NCBI GenBank assembly: GCA_037190845.1
Contig: JBBCJI010000021.1
Span: 1-64,000, forward strand
Length of the DNA: 64,000 nucleotides
Source: JBEBVQ01 sp037190845
GTDB taxonomy: Bacteria > Bacteroidota > Bacteroidia > Chitinophagales > Chitinophagaceae
Direction of reading: 5' to 3'
This document shows positions 34,788 through 43,706 of this stretch, in pieces. The translations under genes were made by a program, and so were the position numbers. A model generated the notes under the pieces. The model saw only the letters and a program-made list of their open reading frames with translations, was not told the origin of the DNA and made no database searches. Position 1 is the first letter of the stretch. Every line of letters starts with the position of its first letter.

Positions 34788-36557
34788 ATGTATCGTACAC
34801 ATACCTGCGGAGAATTACTGATCACCGATGCAGGCAAAGAAGTCACCCTGGCCGGCTGGGTGCAGACCATCCGTAAATTCGGCAGTATTACTTTCATGGA
34901 TATACGCGACCGTTATGGCATCACGCAATTGTATTTTAATGAGCACCTGAACGGACGGCTCAACGAAACCCCGGTCGGCAGGGAATACGTGATCCAGGTA
35001 AACGGGAAAGTGATCGAGCGGCATAATAAAAACCCGAAAATACCTACCGGCGATATAGAAATAGAAGTAAACGATTTCGCCATCATGAATATAGCAGCCG
35101 TCCCTCCTTTCACCATCGAGGAGGAAACAGACGGCGGGGATGAGCTGCGTATGAAATACCGCTACCTGGACTTACGCCGCCCGGTACTGAAACGCAACAT
35201 GGAACTGCGCTATAAGGTGAACCGTTCCGTACGCAACTACCTGGACGACCAGGGATTCTGGGATATAGAAACACCCTTCCTGATCCGCTCCACACCCGAA
35301 GGTGCACGGGATTTTATTGTCCCTTCACGGATGAACCCCGGATCTTTTTATGCGCTGCCGCAAAGCCCGCAGACATTTAAGCAACTGCTGATGGTAAGCG
35401 GGTACGACCGGTACTACCAGATTGTAAAATGTTTCCGTGATGAAGATCTGCGTGCAGACCGCCAGCCTGAGTTTACACAGATAGACTGCGAAATGAGCTT
35501 TGTAGAGCAGGAGGATATCCTGCAGACCTTCGAAGGCCTGTTCAAACATGTATTCAAAGAGGTGAAAGGTATCGAGATCACAGAAGTATTTCCCCGGATC
35601 ACCTGGGATGACGCCATGCGGGATTATGGCAATGACAAGCCGGACATCCGTTTCGGCATGAAGCTGCATAACCTGAAAGTGGACGGACAAATCCATTGCC
35701 CGGCGCTTGAAGGTGTGGACTTCAAAGTGACCAACGATGCGCAGACCATTCTCGCTATCTGTGTACCTGCCGGCGCCGGCTATACCCGCAAGCAGACCGA
35801 TGAACTCACCGAATGGGTAAAACGTCCGCAGATAGGCATGAGCGGGCTGTTATTTATAAAATACAATACAGACGGCAGTTTCAAAAGTAGTGTAGACAAA
35901 TTTTTCGATGAAAGCCGGCTCCGGGAAATTGCTGATCACTGCCAGGCAACGCCGGACGACCTGATCCTGATCCTTGCCGGTAACGAAGCCCGCACACGCA
36001 AAGCCATGAGTGAGCTGCGGATCGAAATGGGCAACCGGCTCGGGTTGCGCAATCCGGACGACTACAAGCCGTTGTGGGTTGTTGACTTCCCTTTATTTGA
36101 AGCAGATGAGGAATCCGGCAAGTGGCTGGCACGTCATCATCCGTTCACTGCCCCCAAACCGGAACAGGAAGCGCTGATGGATGACCCGGGACGCTTTGGG
36201 GAGATCAAAGCAAACGCATACGACATCGTGCTCAACGGTACGGAGATCGGCGGCGGATCCATACGTATCTTCCGGCGCGACCTGCAGGAAAAAATGTTTG
36301 CCGCACTCGGGCTGGACAAGGAAGAAGCACAGGAAAAATTCGGCTTCCTGCTGGGAGCATTTGAATATGGCGCACCACCACATGGGGGTATCGCTTTTGG
36401 CTTTGACCGTCTTTGCGCACTGCTCGGCGGACAGGAAAGCATACGCGATTTCATTGCATTTCCGAAAAATAACGCCGGGCGCGATATTATGCTCGATGCA
36501 CCTGCCGGCGTTGAGCCGGAACAATTGCGTGAGCTGCATCTGAAAAATATCACGTAA
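34788..36557 (+). CDS. aspS: Aspartyl-tRNA synthetase
   Basis: 589-residue class II synthetase. The N-terminal OB fold (about 15-105, LAGWVQTIR, FMDIRDRYG) recognises the anticodon; the catalytic domain has motif 2 (FRDEDLRADRQPEFTQID), the bacterial insertion (GAD-like, about 300-410), and motif 3 (GIAFGFDRL). The ATG at 34788 fits the family N-terminus MYRTHTCGEL. Full length. No asparagine-tRNA-related genes are nearby to tell a discriminating from a non-discriminating enzyme. Confidence 0.97.
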   Translation: MYRTHTCGELLITDAGKEVTLAGWVQTIRKFGSITFMDIRDRYGITQLYFNEHLNGRLNETPVGREYVIQVNGKVIERHNKNPKIPTGDIEIEVNDFAIMNIAAVPPFTIEEETDGGDELRMKYRYLDLRRPVLKRNMELRYKVNRSVRNYLDDQGFWDIETPFLIRSTPEGARDFIVPSRMNPGSFYALPQSPQTFKQLLMVSGYDRYYQIVKCFRDEDLRADRQPEFTQIDCEMSFVEQEDILQTFEGLFKHVFKEVKGIEITEVFPRITWDDAMRDYGNDKPDIRFGMKLHNLKVDGQIHCPALEGVDFKVTNDAQTILAICVPAGAGYTRKQTDELTEWVKRPQIGMSGLLFIKYNTDGSFKSSVDKFFDESRLREIADHCQATPDDLILILAGNEARTRKAMSELRIEMGNRLGLRNPDDYKPLWVVDFPLFEADEESGKWLARHHPFTAPKPEQEALMDDPGRFGEIKANAYDIVLNGTEIGGGSIRIFRRDLQEKMFAALGLDKEEAQEKFGFLLGAFEYGAPPHGGIAFGFDRLCALLGGQESIRDFIAFPKNNAGRDIMLDAPAGVEPEQLRELHLKNIT

Positions 36558-36646
36558 AATCACATCTTCGTAAAACAATTATTTTCGACATAAGATTTTG
36601 CATTACAAAACTCATTTTTATCTTTATGGCATCTAAACAGCGGTAC

Positions 36647-37198
36647 ATGAAAAAATTTCTGCTTCCTATCCTGATCCTGGGTACTATTCTGGCATTGTCG
36701 TCCTGCAATAACGGTGATTATCTGGCCGATCCGCAGGGTAACATTCCACGCCCGCCTTCGCTTCAGGGTGCAGAAGAACGTGTCATTGACGGCTATTTCG
36801 ACAGTTCTTATAAACGATTTACCGAAGGAACCTGGACACAACATGAAGGCTTGCTTGTAATCAGCGGCACCGCATCAGTCAATAAGCAGCCCCGCGCTAC
36901 CATCACGCTCAACATCTGGGATTATAAAGGCCCCGGATCTTACATGATATCATCCGATACAATGGTCGGGAATTCTATTGCATACGGCATAGTCGGCTAC
37001 GAAGACAGTGCAGCACAGATCTACATCGCAAAAGACGGATTTGGATACGGCACCATTACAATCCTTGAGGAAGGCGCTACATACAAAGGCGAGTTCCACG
37101 GTCTTATGTACTATGTAGATCCTGCCACTCCCGACGTACCCGGAGAAGATACTATAAAGATCTACGACGGGCGTTTCAACGTACCCAAACTGCAGTAA
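36647..37198 (+). CDS. Hypothetical lipoprotein (DUF6252-like)
   Basis: 183 residues. The signal peptide MKKFLLPILILGTILALSSC ends in a lipobox with Cys20. The mature part is beta-rich (LLVISGTASV, ATITLNIWDYKGPGSYMI, TYKGEFHGLMYY), the pattern of small Bacteroidota lipoproteins such as DUF6252. The assignment to that family is by general resemblance only. The ATG at 36647 places the signal at the N-terminus. Confidence 0.65.
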   Translation: MKKFLLPILILGTILALSSCNNGDYLADPQGNIPRPPSLQGAEERVIDGYFDSSYKRFTEGTWTQHEGLLVISGTASVNKQPRATITLNIWDYKGPGSYMISSDTMVGNSIAYGIVGYEDSAAQIYIAKDGFGYGTITILEEGATYKGEFHGLMYYVDPATPDVPGEDTIKIYDGRFNVPKLQ

Positions 37199-37216
37199 CA
37201 GGCCCCATTCAATCCT

Positions 37217-38608
37217 CTAATACCGGATTGCACGCTTTTTCAGAGGAACAATAATACCTGCATAGCCGTCAAGTGCGTTGACCTGTTTAGCCAACACAGT
37301 GGAAATCAGAGAAGATGAACCGGCATAGAAAGGCCCGATATGCACTGCGGCGCCCACCGTCAGCATCTGGTATCCGATATAGGTAAACGGCATGGCAATG
37401 GAAAAATGCCGCCGCTGATACCGGGGGGTAATGTTGAACATATTTACATAACCCGGATTATAAATACCGCTGCCGCTCCCTTTAAGATTGAGCAGCACAC
37501 TGCTTTGCAAATATATATGGCGCGCCACATTCCAGTCAAAATTCACCCGGAACGCTGTAGGTAACCCTACGCTGAAGCTGGTTGTTTCCGACTTCCGTGT
37601 TACCAATGTATCGGTTATGAGCCTGTGAAAATAATTCAGGTAAGGCTGATACGGCTCAGGTGTATATTGCCACCCGGCGGCATTATTTACATGCATCTCG
37701 TAGGTTGCACTACCTGTATCAGCGCTATAACGTATACTCCCGACATCCGTTACCGAAACGGCAAGGCTGTACTTGTAAGGTGTCCGTGTGTTTGGGTCGC
37801 CGTCCGGGTGATATTCGTACTGGATACCGAAATCCAGGCCAAGTCCGCCTCTTCCGTTTTTATTAAACCATGCTGAAGGCTGGCCGGTAACATCCCCATT
37901 CACATATCGGCTGATATTATCAGAATACGAAACATGCAGGTCGCCGGTAAGGCTCCGGATAGAATCCGGCACGCTTCCTGAAACAAGCATCGCCTCATCG
38001 GTATAAATACTGCCGGCAGCCATACCCATAACATACTTCAGGTTGAAACCACCCCTGAATACATGATAGAAGTCGTTGCTGAGTATACGCCCGTAAGAAA
38101 ATCCGATCTCCGAAAACGTATGCGTGGTATACCCTGCCCTGGCAAACCGTACCGGCTCTTCCAGTAAAGCCCGGCTGTAATTACCGATGATCTGAAAAGC
38201 ATCATTGTTTACATTGCCGCCCCGGAAGAGCGTACGCATACGTGTATAAAACCCGACAGAAGCAACCTCATTGACACGAAAAGAAACTGCAGGTCCCATC
38301 ATATCCACATTCCCCCAGGCATATTTTGAAGCATACCGCTGATCTTTAAAAAAGTCACGTCCTTCAACACCTCGGCCGGGGAATCCGTTATTCACATAGC
38401 TTTTACTGAAACGGTAAGCATTCGTACCTGCCAGACCGCTCACAGAGAACAAATGCAGCTCAAGGCCATCTTCGGCGGTGGCAGTCCATGCAGGGTTGAC
38501 AGGCATCTGCCTGATAGCGGGCGTTTCGCTGTTATTACTACCGATAAATTGTTGTGCACATGCTGTTGCCGGCAGCAGGCTCAGAAACAGGGGGAAGTGT
38601 TTCAGCAT
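37217..38608 (-). CDS. Outer membrane beta-barrel protein (DUF5723-like)
   Basis: 463 residues with a signal peptide (1-18, ending ATACAQ). The body is a string of amphipathic beta strands with Gly/Tyr-rich turns (GFSYGRIL, GGLGLDFGIQYEY, SLAVSVTDVGSIRYS), typical of the DUF5723/PorP-like outer membrane proteins of Bacteroidota, some of which work with T9SS or gliding. The N-terminal segment AIRQMPVNPAWT resembles the start of that family. Substrate or partner unknown. Confidence 0.75.
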   Translation of the reverse strand: MLKHFPLFLSLLPATACAQQFIGSNNSETPAIRQMPVNPAWTATAEDGLELHLFSVSGLAGTNAYRFSKSYVNNGFPGRGVEGRDFFKDQRYASKYAWGNVDMMGPAVSFRVNEVASVGFYTRMRTLFRGGNVNNDAFQIIGNYSRALLEEPVRFARAGYTTHTFSEIGFSYGRILSNDFYHVFRGGFNLKYVMGMAAGSIYTDEAMLVSGSVPDSIRSLTGDLHVSYSDNISRYVNGDVTGQPSAWFNKNGRGGLGLDFGIQYEYHPDGDPNTRTPYKYSLAVSVTDVGSIRYSADTGSATYEMHVNNAAGWQYTPEPYQPYLNYFHRLITDTLVTRKSETTSFSVGLPTAFRVNFDWNVARHIYLQSSVLLNLKGSGSGIYNPGYVNMFNITPRYQRRHFSIAMPFTYIGYQMLTVGAAVHIGPFYAGSSSLISTVLAKQVNALDGYAGIIVPLKKRAIRY

Positions 38609-38732
38609 AAAAAAATGAGTGAAAACAATATAAACAGGAGGTGAAAAATAGAATTAAATATGAAAAGCGCCAACTTCCGTGGATAAAAAAACCGGGATAA
38701 ACAAGCAATTGATGCTGCTTATCCCGGAAAAG

Positions 38733-38817
38733 TGCGGCAGAGGAGATTCGAACTCCCACGCCCGTTACAGGCGCTACCACCTCAAAGTAGTGCGTCTACC
38801 AGTTTCGCCACCGCCGC
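38733..38817 (-). tRNA. tRNA-Leu (anticodon GAG)
   Basis: 85-nt tRNA with acceptor stem GCGGCGG/CTGCCGC, a D-arm containing TGGTAGACGC, anticodon stem CTACT/GGTAG with loop TTGAGGT (anticodon GAG, reading CUC/CUU), a long variable arm (CGCCTGTAACGGGCG) as expected for Leu, and a T-arm with TTCGAAT. CCA is not encoded. An excellent promoter precedes it. Confidence 0.95.
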
Positions 38818-38836
38818 ATCCTGTTTTGAGGGAGTG

Positions 38837-38867
38837 CAAAGGTAACGAGGAACATTTAAACTACAAA
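38837..38867 (-). promoter_or_regulatory. Promoter of tRNA-Leu
   Basis: On the minus strand TTTG (38864-38867), a 19-nt spacer and TACCTTTG (38837-38844), an exact match to the Bacteroidota consensus. The predicted start near 38830 lies about 13 nt before the mature 5' end at 38817. Confidence 0.7.
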
Positions 38868-39139
38868 GTAAATTAGCGGATACCCCAGAGCTGTTGAATT
38901 CTGCAGGTGCCTGTGGAAAACTATAAACAGCGGATGGCAAACAGGACACCCCTGCGGGGTGGTCTTTATGGATATACTGCGTTCTGTAAACGGGGCGCTC
39001 CTGCGGAGCGGTACACATCGTTCTGCTCAATAGCAAGACCCCTGTTTATAAGAATAACCGAAACAGTCTACGGAGGTACATTACAGACGTTCTCTTGAAA
39101 TTTCCCCGGACAGCAGTGATCAGCTAATTAAAACAATGG
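38868..39139. repeat. Intergenic region with CCTGCGG hairpins
   Basis: No gene. Two small perfect hairpins share a CCTGCGG core: ACCCC-tgc-GGGGT (38948-38960) and CGCTCC-tgc-GGAGCG (38996-39010). The flanks AAACAG (38925-38930 region) and CTGTTTAT (39051-39058) may delimit one repeat unit. These look like a short interspersed repeat rather than a terminator, as no T run follows. Confidence 0.4.
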
Positions 39140-39171
39140 TTTCAATTAAACCGCACGAATCCATATTTTTG
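39140..39171 (+). promoter_or_regulatory. Promoter of the universal stress protein gene
   Basis: -7 box TATTTTTG (39164-39171, exact) with TTTC (39140-39143, one mismatch) 20 nt upstream. The ATG is at 39184, leaving a very short leader. Confidence 0.5.
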
Positions 39172-39183
39172 TAAAAAACACCC

Positions 39184-40014
39184 ATGCAGCAGATACTTGT
39201 CACAACAGATCTTTCCGCCAATTCAAAAGCCGGGATACACTTTGCTATACATCTTGCCAAACAGACGGGGGCTAATCTGATCTTTATACACATCTATCAG
39301 GTGCTGCGGGCGACAACCTGGTCGGACGATCAATACCAACACTTCATAGAGCGCAACCGGGAGGGCTTATCGGAAGATCTGTCTGCTTTTGTTGCTGCCG
39401 AATATGAATCCCTGGGCGAAACACCGGGCAATTACCAGACAATAGTGCATCACAACCTGGATACAGTTGCCGGCATCATACAATCTGCCGAAAAATATCA
39501 ATGCAATTATATCTGCATCAGTACCCGCGGGGCCGGGATACTGAAAAAACTGTTCGGGACCAACACAGGGAAGCTGATCATCAGTTCCGGCATACCCGTG
39601 CTTTGTATTCCAAGCGCATGGCAACCGTCACCTGTAACACGTATCCTGTATGCATCAGACATGAGAAATTATGAAGAGGAACTGCGTCATGTAGTCGCAT
39701 TTGCCAAACCGGCAGCAGCTACCGTAGAGATGCTGCATCTTTATCTGCATCCCGAACTGGCAGCAGATAAAGAAAAAGAAGCACAAAAAATAGCGCAGAC
39801 AACCGATTACGATGTAACACTGCACTATGAGCAGCGCAATATAGACCGTTCGATCATAGAAGAGATAGACATTGCTATTCAGAAATACAACCCGAACCTG
39901 TTGGCTATGTTTACAAACCAGGATCGTACATTCTTTGAACGGCTCTTCCTGTCGAGTAGTACGGAAGCCTACTCATTCCGTACACAGGTGCCTATGCTGA
40001 CGTTTAACAAATAG
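39184..40014 (+). CDS. Universal stress protein, tandem UspA domains
   Basis: 276 residues made of two Usp domains. The first (1-143) keeps the ATP-binding layout: ILVTTDLS at the N-terminus and the loop STRGAGILKKLFGTNTGKLI with the G-x2-G-x9-G pattern. The second (about 150-276, ILYASDM) is more divergent and lacks an obvious nucleotide loop. Usp proteins respond to starvation and stress; ATP-binding members act as switches. It stands alone under its own promoter. Confidence 0.9.
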   Translation: MQQILVTTDLSANSKAGIHFAIHLAKQTGANLIFIHIYQVLRATTWSDDQYQHFIERNREGLSEDLSAFVAAEYESLGETPGNYQTIVHHNLDTVAGIIQSAEKYQCNYICISTRGAGILKKLFGTNTGKLIISSGIPVLCIPSAWQPSPVTRILYASDMRNYEEELRHVVAFAKPAAATVEMLHLYLHPELAADKEKEAQKIAQTTDYDVTLHYEQRNIDRSIIEEIDIAIQKYNPNLLAMFTNQDRTFFERLFLSSSTEAYSFRTQVPMLTFNK

Positions 40015-40113
40015 AAGTGGCCCAGGCAACCATACATCCTACCAATGATGTATTTTTTAGCATGCTGCATAACAGACCGTTTTGCATGAGTCGTAAGCAC
40101 GAATTAACGAACG

Positions 40114-40216
40114 GTGTCATCCCGACGGCAGGAGGGATCCCACATGATGCGGGCACATATTATGTGAGATGCTTCACTCCGCTTCACTGCGTTCTGCATG
40201 ACACAGTGGACAGATT
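40114..40216. repeat. GTGTCATCC...ATGACAC dispersed repeat
   Basis: The ends GTGTCAT (40114-40120) and ATGACAC (40198-40204) are inverted, with internal GGGATCC and GAGATGC blocks. This matches the Bacteroidota intergenic repeat whose consensus reads about GTCATCCCGA...GGGATC/GAGATCC...GGATGAC. It is followed by AGTGGACAGATT, as is the partial copy at position 1. It lies in the gap 40015-40270, where no gene is seen. Confidence 0.6.
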
Positions 40217-40270
40217 CATGCGATACGTCATTGTTGTATTGATTAGGACGCGCCTTATACAAATTTACAA

Positions 40271-40894
40271 ATGACTACGCTGCTAACTCCCTATATACCG
40301 TTTGCCCCGATATCCTGGTGGTTTGCCGCATGCAATGCGGACAGTATCTGTTTTGACGGTGCAGAGCCTTTCCGGAAAATGACTTTACGCAGCCGGTATT
40401 ATATTGCCGGTGCAAACGGCATCATCCGTCTAAGTATACCAATCCTGAATGGCCGGGAGCAGCGGATCCCGATGAAGGATATCCGTATCAGCCAGCAGGA
40501 ACGATGGCAGACACAGCACTGGCGCACCATTCTTTCAGCATACAGACGGGCTCCTTTTTTTGAATTTTACGAACCGGAATTATACCCGCTATTTAACCGT
40601 TCATTCAACTGGCTGATTGATTTTAATCAGGAAACTTTCAGATGGTTTCAGGAGCGGCTATCACTGTCTGCGGCTATCATTTCAATTGCAGATACACACT
40701 TTGCCGGTAATGAAGCGGAAGTGACTGATTTCCGGTACGTACCATCCCGGATCCCGGATAATTTTCCGGTTTATCATCAGGTTTTTGCCGAGCGGACAGG
40801 CTTTATCCCGGATCTTTCCCTGCTCGACCTGTTGTTCGCCGAAGGCCCCGGTACACTGACCTGGCTTAAACAACATCCGTATACAATATTGTGA
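40271..40894 (+). CDS. WbqC family protein
   Basis: 207 residues of the WbqC-like family. LTPYIPFAPISWW at the start, the FRKMTLRSRYYI block, LSIPILNGREQRIPMKDIRI, and WQTQHWRTILSAYRRAPFFEFY are characteristic. Several members are in sugar-modification clusters (WbqC was named from an O-antigen locus); the reaction is not settled. Cytosolic. It stands alone, converging with a two-component operon. Confidence 0.9.
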   Translation: MTTLLTPYIPFAPISWWFAACNADSICFDGAEPFRKMTLRSRYYIAGANGIIRLSIPILNGREQRIPMKDIRISQQERWQTQHWRTILSAYRRAPFFEFYEPELYPLFNRSFNWLIDFNQETFRWFQERLSLSAAIISIADTHFAGNEAEVTDFRYVPSRIPDNFPVYHQVFAERTGFIPDLSLLDLLFAEGPGTLTWLKQHPYTIL

Positions 40895-40905
40895 CGGGCG
40901 GCATT

Positions 40906-41544
40906 TTACTCTACCAATCCGAGCTGTAAAGCCTTTTTAACGAGCGTTGCGGTATTTTTCACATCCAGCTTGATCAGTATACTGATCCTGTAATTTTCCA
41001 CCGTATAGGTACTAAGGAATAGCTTCTCCGCGATTTCCGGGCTGGTATCGCCATTTACAATAAGCTTCAGCACTTCCTGCTCCCTGGGTGTCAGCGTAGA
41101 TTTAAGAGATGAAGTACGTTTTCTGGTAGCGGCCAGTTCACTGAGCTTAGCCTGCATTTTCGGCTCAATATATTCACCACCGTTATAAACCGTTTCGATC
41201 GCCTGGATTAAGACTTTTTCATCGGTACTTTTCAGGATATATCCCTTTACACCATGACGCATCATGTTCGACACATAAAGCGCACTATCGAAGTTGGTAA
41301 GTGTAATGATCCTGAGCAGGGGGTATTGTTTCATGATAACCGGCGCAAGCTGATCTCCGGTTTTACCAGGCATTTGTATATCAAGCAGGAGTATGTCCGG
41401 AAGATCGACCGCAAGATGTTCCATCAGCTCCCCTCCGTCTGCGTATGTATCCGTCAGGATGATATGCGGATAACCTGCCAGCATATTCTGTAATCCCTTT
41501 ATGATCATGGGATGATCATCGGCTATAGCGACTCTGATCTGCAT
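40906..41544 (-). CDS. NarL/FixJ-type response regulator
   Basis: 212 residues. The receiver domain has the acidic pair Asp9-Asp10, phosphoacceptor Asp55 (LLLDIQMPG), the Thr/Ser switch near 82 and Lys105. The C-terminal LuxR-type helix-turn-helix begins LTPREQEVLKLI (about 147-158). It is the output half of a two-component system with the kinase gene 8 nt upstream. Target genes unknown; the adjacent block of T9SS cargo genes is a reasonable guess. Confidence 0.93.
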   Translation of the reverse strand: MQIRVAIADDHPMIIKGLQNMLAGYPHIILTDTYADGGELMEHLAVDLPDILLLDIQMPGKTGDQLAPVIMKQYPLLRIITLTNFDSALYVSNMMRHGVKGYILKSTDEKVLIQAIETVYNGGEYIEPKMQAKLSELAATRKRTSSLKSTLTPREQEVLKLIVNGDTSPEIAEKLFLSTYTVENYRISILIKLDVKNTATLVKKALQLGLVE

Positions 41545-41552
41545 GTGCCTGA

Positions 41553-43550
41553 TTAACTGTTCGCTAATATAAGCTTTTCCATTTCAAATTCCATGTAAAT
41601 AGTCGTGCTCTTGCCTTTAGCTGACATAATAGATAATATGCCTTCCAGCGCATGGATCCTGTATTGAAGATTCTGAAGTCCGAAACCCTTACTCTCTGTA
41701 TTCGGATCAAAACCGATGCCGTTATCCTCTACCGTAATACTGATCCGGCTGTCGTTTTGCATGATCTGCACAACCGCGTGGTCTGCGTGAGCGTGTTTCA
41801 CCACATTCTGGATCAGCTCCTGCGATATCCGGTACAGAAACAGCTCTACCCCTTTATCCAGCTTATCCAGCTCGCCATGGAACTGCAGGTCTATCTGCAG
41901 GGTACCGCCAGCATTGATATGCGCGCAATAGATCATCAGCGCTTCTTCCAGTCCGTGTTTGATCAGCACATCCGGCATCAGGTTATGTGCCGTTTTACGC
42001 ACCTCTTCATTCGTCTCCTCCAGCATCTTCATCACATCGTCGATGACAGGTACTGCTGTTAGTTCAGGATGTTGATTACGTGCCGTACCCAGATTCATCT
42101 TCACCGCCGTAAGCATACCGCCTATACCATCGTGCAGTTCCCTGGCAATACGTACCCGCTCCTTCTCTTCTCCTTTCATCATTGCTTTGAGATGGCCGAT
42201 CTCCTGTTCCTGCTGGAGAATGCGGATACGGTTTTCCTGCACTGTTTGTTTATGCTTGTAATTCCGGTATACCACAATCAGCAGCAGGATCAAAACAGAG
42301 GCCCCGGCTGCGGTCACCATGATCCAGAAATTTTTGGTTTCGAGATTCCGTTTTTGTTTGATGATCAGTAATTGCTTTTCGGTAAGTTCCTTGTCTTTCT
42401 GTGCGGTGCGGTATCTGATCTCCATCAGACGCACTACCTTACTGTTCTCTTGTCTCGAAAGACTGTCTTTTACTTTCAGTAACATATCCTTATGTTTCAA
42501 TGCCAGTTCCAGATCACCCTTCGCCTGGTATACCACAGAAAGTGCACTATGAACATTCTTGACTGTGGGTAAAGACATATGCGTGTTCCGCTTCAACATA
42601 TCGAGCAGCAACCGTTCTGCCTCATTGACATTCCCCTGCTGATAATAAGCGCTGGCAAGCAAACTGAGCGCATGTTCCTTATCCCTCTCTCCGATTCTGC
42701 CATCATCATGAAACGATGCAGCCCGCCGGAGATATATAACAGCTTTATCCGGCTTGTTCATATTTACATACCAGCCTCCCAGATTCAGCAGGGAACCATG
42801 CAACACCTTTTCCAGATCGTACAGTTCACCCAGACGCAATGCTTTTTCAAAGTATCCCCTGCTTTCCATCAGATTAGCCCCGTCGAGCTCATACAGAATG
42901 TTCCCCATATTGATATAAAACTGGCCCAGCGCCGCCTGATTCGTGTCCCGCACCAGCAACTGCTCAGCCTTGTTCATATAGAAAAGTCCGTCCTCCGGCC
43001 TGAGCTTGCTGGCAAGATTCGTATAGATCATGCTTCGGGACATAGTTGAGGCATACTTCTCAGCATAGGCTACAGCTTTATACATAGCCTGCATAGAAGC
43101 ATCATACATACCCGAAGCCCCATATGCATTTCCGATGTTATTATATATGGTAGAAAGTGAAGCATACTCCTGCCCGGCCTGTGCAAATGCCAGTGCCAGA
43201 TTAAAATAATTCAGGGCATTAGCATATTCCCCGTTATCCTGGTGCAGGTTACCCAGTTCTACGAGTGCCCCTACTATTCCACGGGTCCAGACCAGGCGTC
43301 TGCTCTCATCAAGCACGAACCGGATCAGCTTCACTGCACTGTCCGGATGCGCCCTGCGGTACTCCCTGGATTGTCTGATCAGTTCCTGCAATTCGAGCGT
43401 ATCCCTGACATGCGCAAGGGGGAAATCATAAGAAAAATTTGTTTCGGACGGGTTATCCTGAGCCCGGATATTTCCGGGCAGAACGAACAGAATCAACTGA
43501 ACAACGAACAGAGTGATGAACAGATAACGATACACGACACCAAAAAGCAA
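41553..43550 (-). CDS. TPR sensor histidine kinase (HisKA_3 type)
   Basis: 665 residues. Signal sequence (about 1-30), a periplasmic array of tetratricopeptide-like repeats (about 90-360: NLHQDNGEYANALNYF, NNIGNAYGASGMYDAS and others), a transmembrane segment (408-428), a coiled coil, a HisKA_3 domain with phosphoacceptor His473 (ARELHDGIGGML) and a HATPase domain with NVVKHAHA, EDNGIGFD and GFGLQNL. It probably senses a protein or peptide ligand in the periplasm. The frame has no ATG near its beginning: the start is the TTG at 43550, preceded by an AAAGGA-like ribosome site, or a GTG at 43535. Confidence 0.92.
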   Translation of the reverse strand: MLFGVVYRYLFITLFVVQLILFVLPGNIRAQDNPSETNFSYDFPLAHVRDTLELQELIRQSREYRRAHPDSAVKLIRFVLDESRRLVWTRGIVGALVELGNLHQDNGEYANALNYFNLALAFAQAGQEYASLSTIYNNIGNAYGASGMYDASMQAMYKAVAYAEKYASTMSRSMIYTNLASKLRPEDGLFYMNKAEQLLVRDTNQAALGQFYINMGNILYELDGANLMESRGYFEKALRLGELYDLEKVLHGSLLNLGGWYVNMNKPDKAVIYLRRAASFHDDGRIGERDKEHALSLLASAYYQQGNVNEAERLLLDMLKRNTHMSLPTVKNVHSALSVVYQAKGDLELALKHKDMLLKVKDSLSRQENSKVVRLMEIRYRTAQKDKELTEKQLLIIKQKRNLETKNFWIMVTAAGASVLILLLIVVYRNYKHKQTVQENRIRILQQEQEIGHLKAMMKGEEKERVRIARELHDGIGGMLTAVKMNLGTARNQHPELTAVPVIDDVMKMLEETNEEVRKTAHNLMPDVLIKHGLEEALMIYCAHINAGGTLQIDLQFHGELDKLDKGVELFLYRISQELIQNVVKHAHADHAVVQIMQNDSRISITVEDNGIGFDPNTESKGFGLQNLQYRIHALEGILSIMSAKGKSTTIYMEFEMEKLILANS

Positions 43551-43641
43551 TGATACAATTATTCCTTTACCCAGCAGACAATATTAAATACTAAAAAAAA
43601 ATATGAACCAAACCCACTGGAATTCAAATTTTCTCGATCCA

Positions 43642-43649
43642 TAGTTTTG
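43642..43649 (+). promoter_or_regulatory. -7 box ahead of the T9SS cargo block
   Basis: TAGTTTTG, an exact TAnnTTTG match, 57 nt before the ATG at 43707. No matching -33 box is seen at the usual distance. Confidence 0.3.
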
Positions 43650-43706
43650 CCTTAATGTGGTTGCAATATTTCGCATTAGTAATAAAATTCTGAAAATCAA
43701 CAATTG

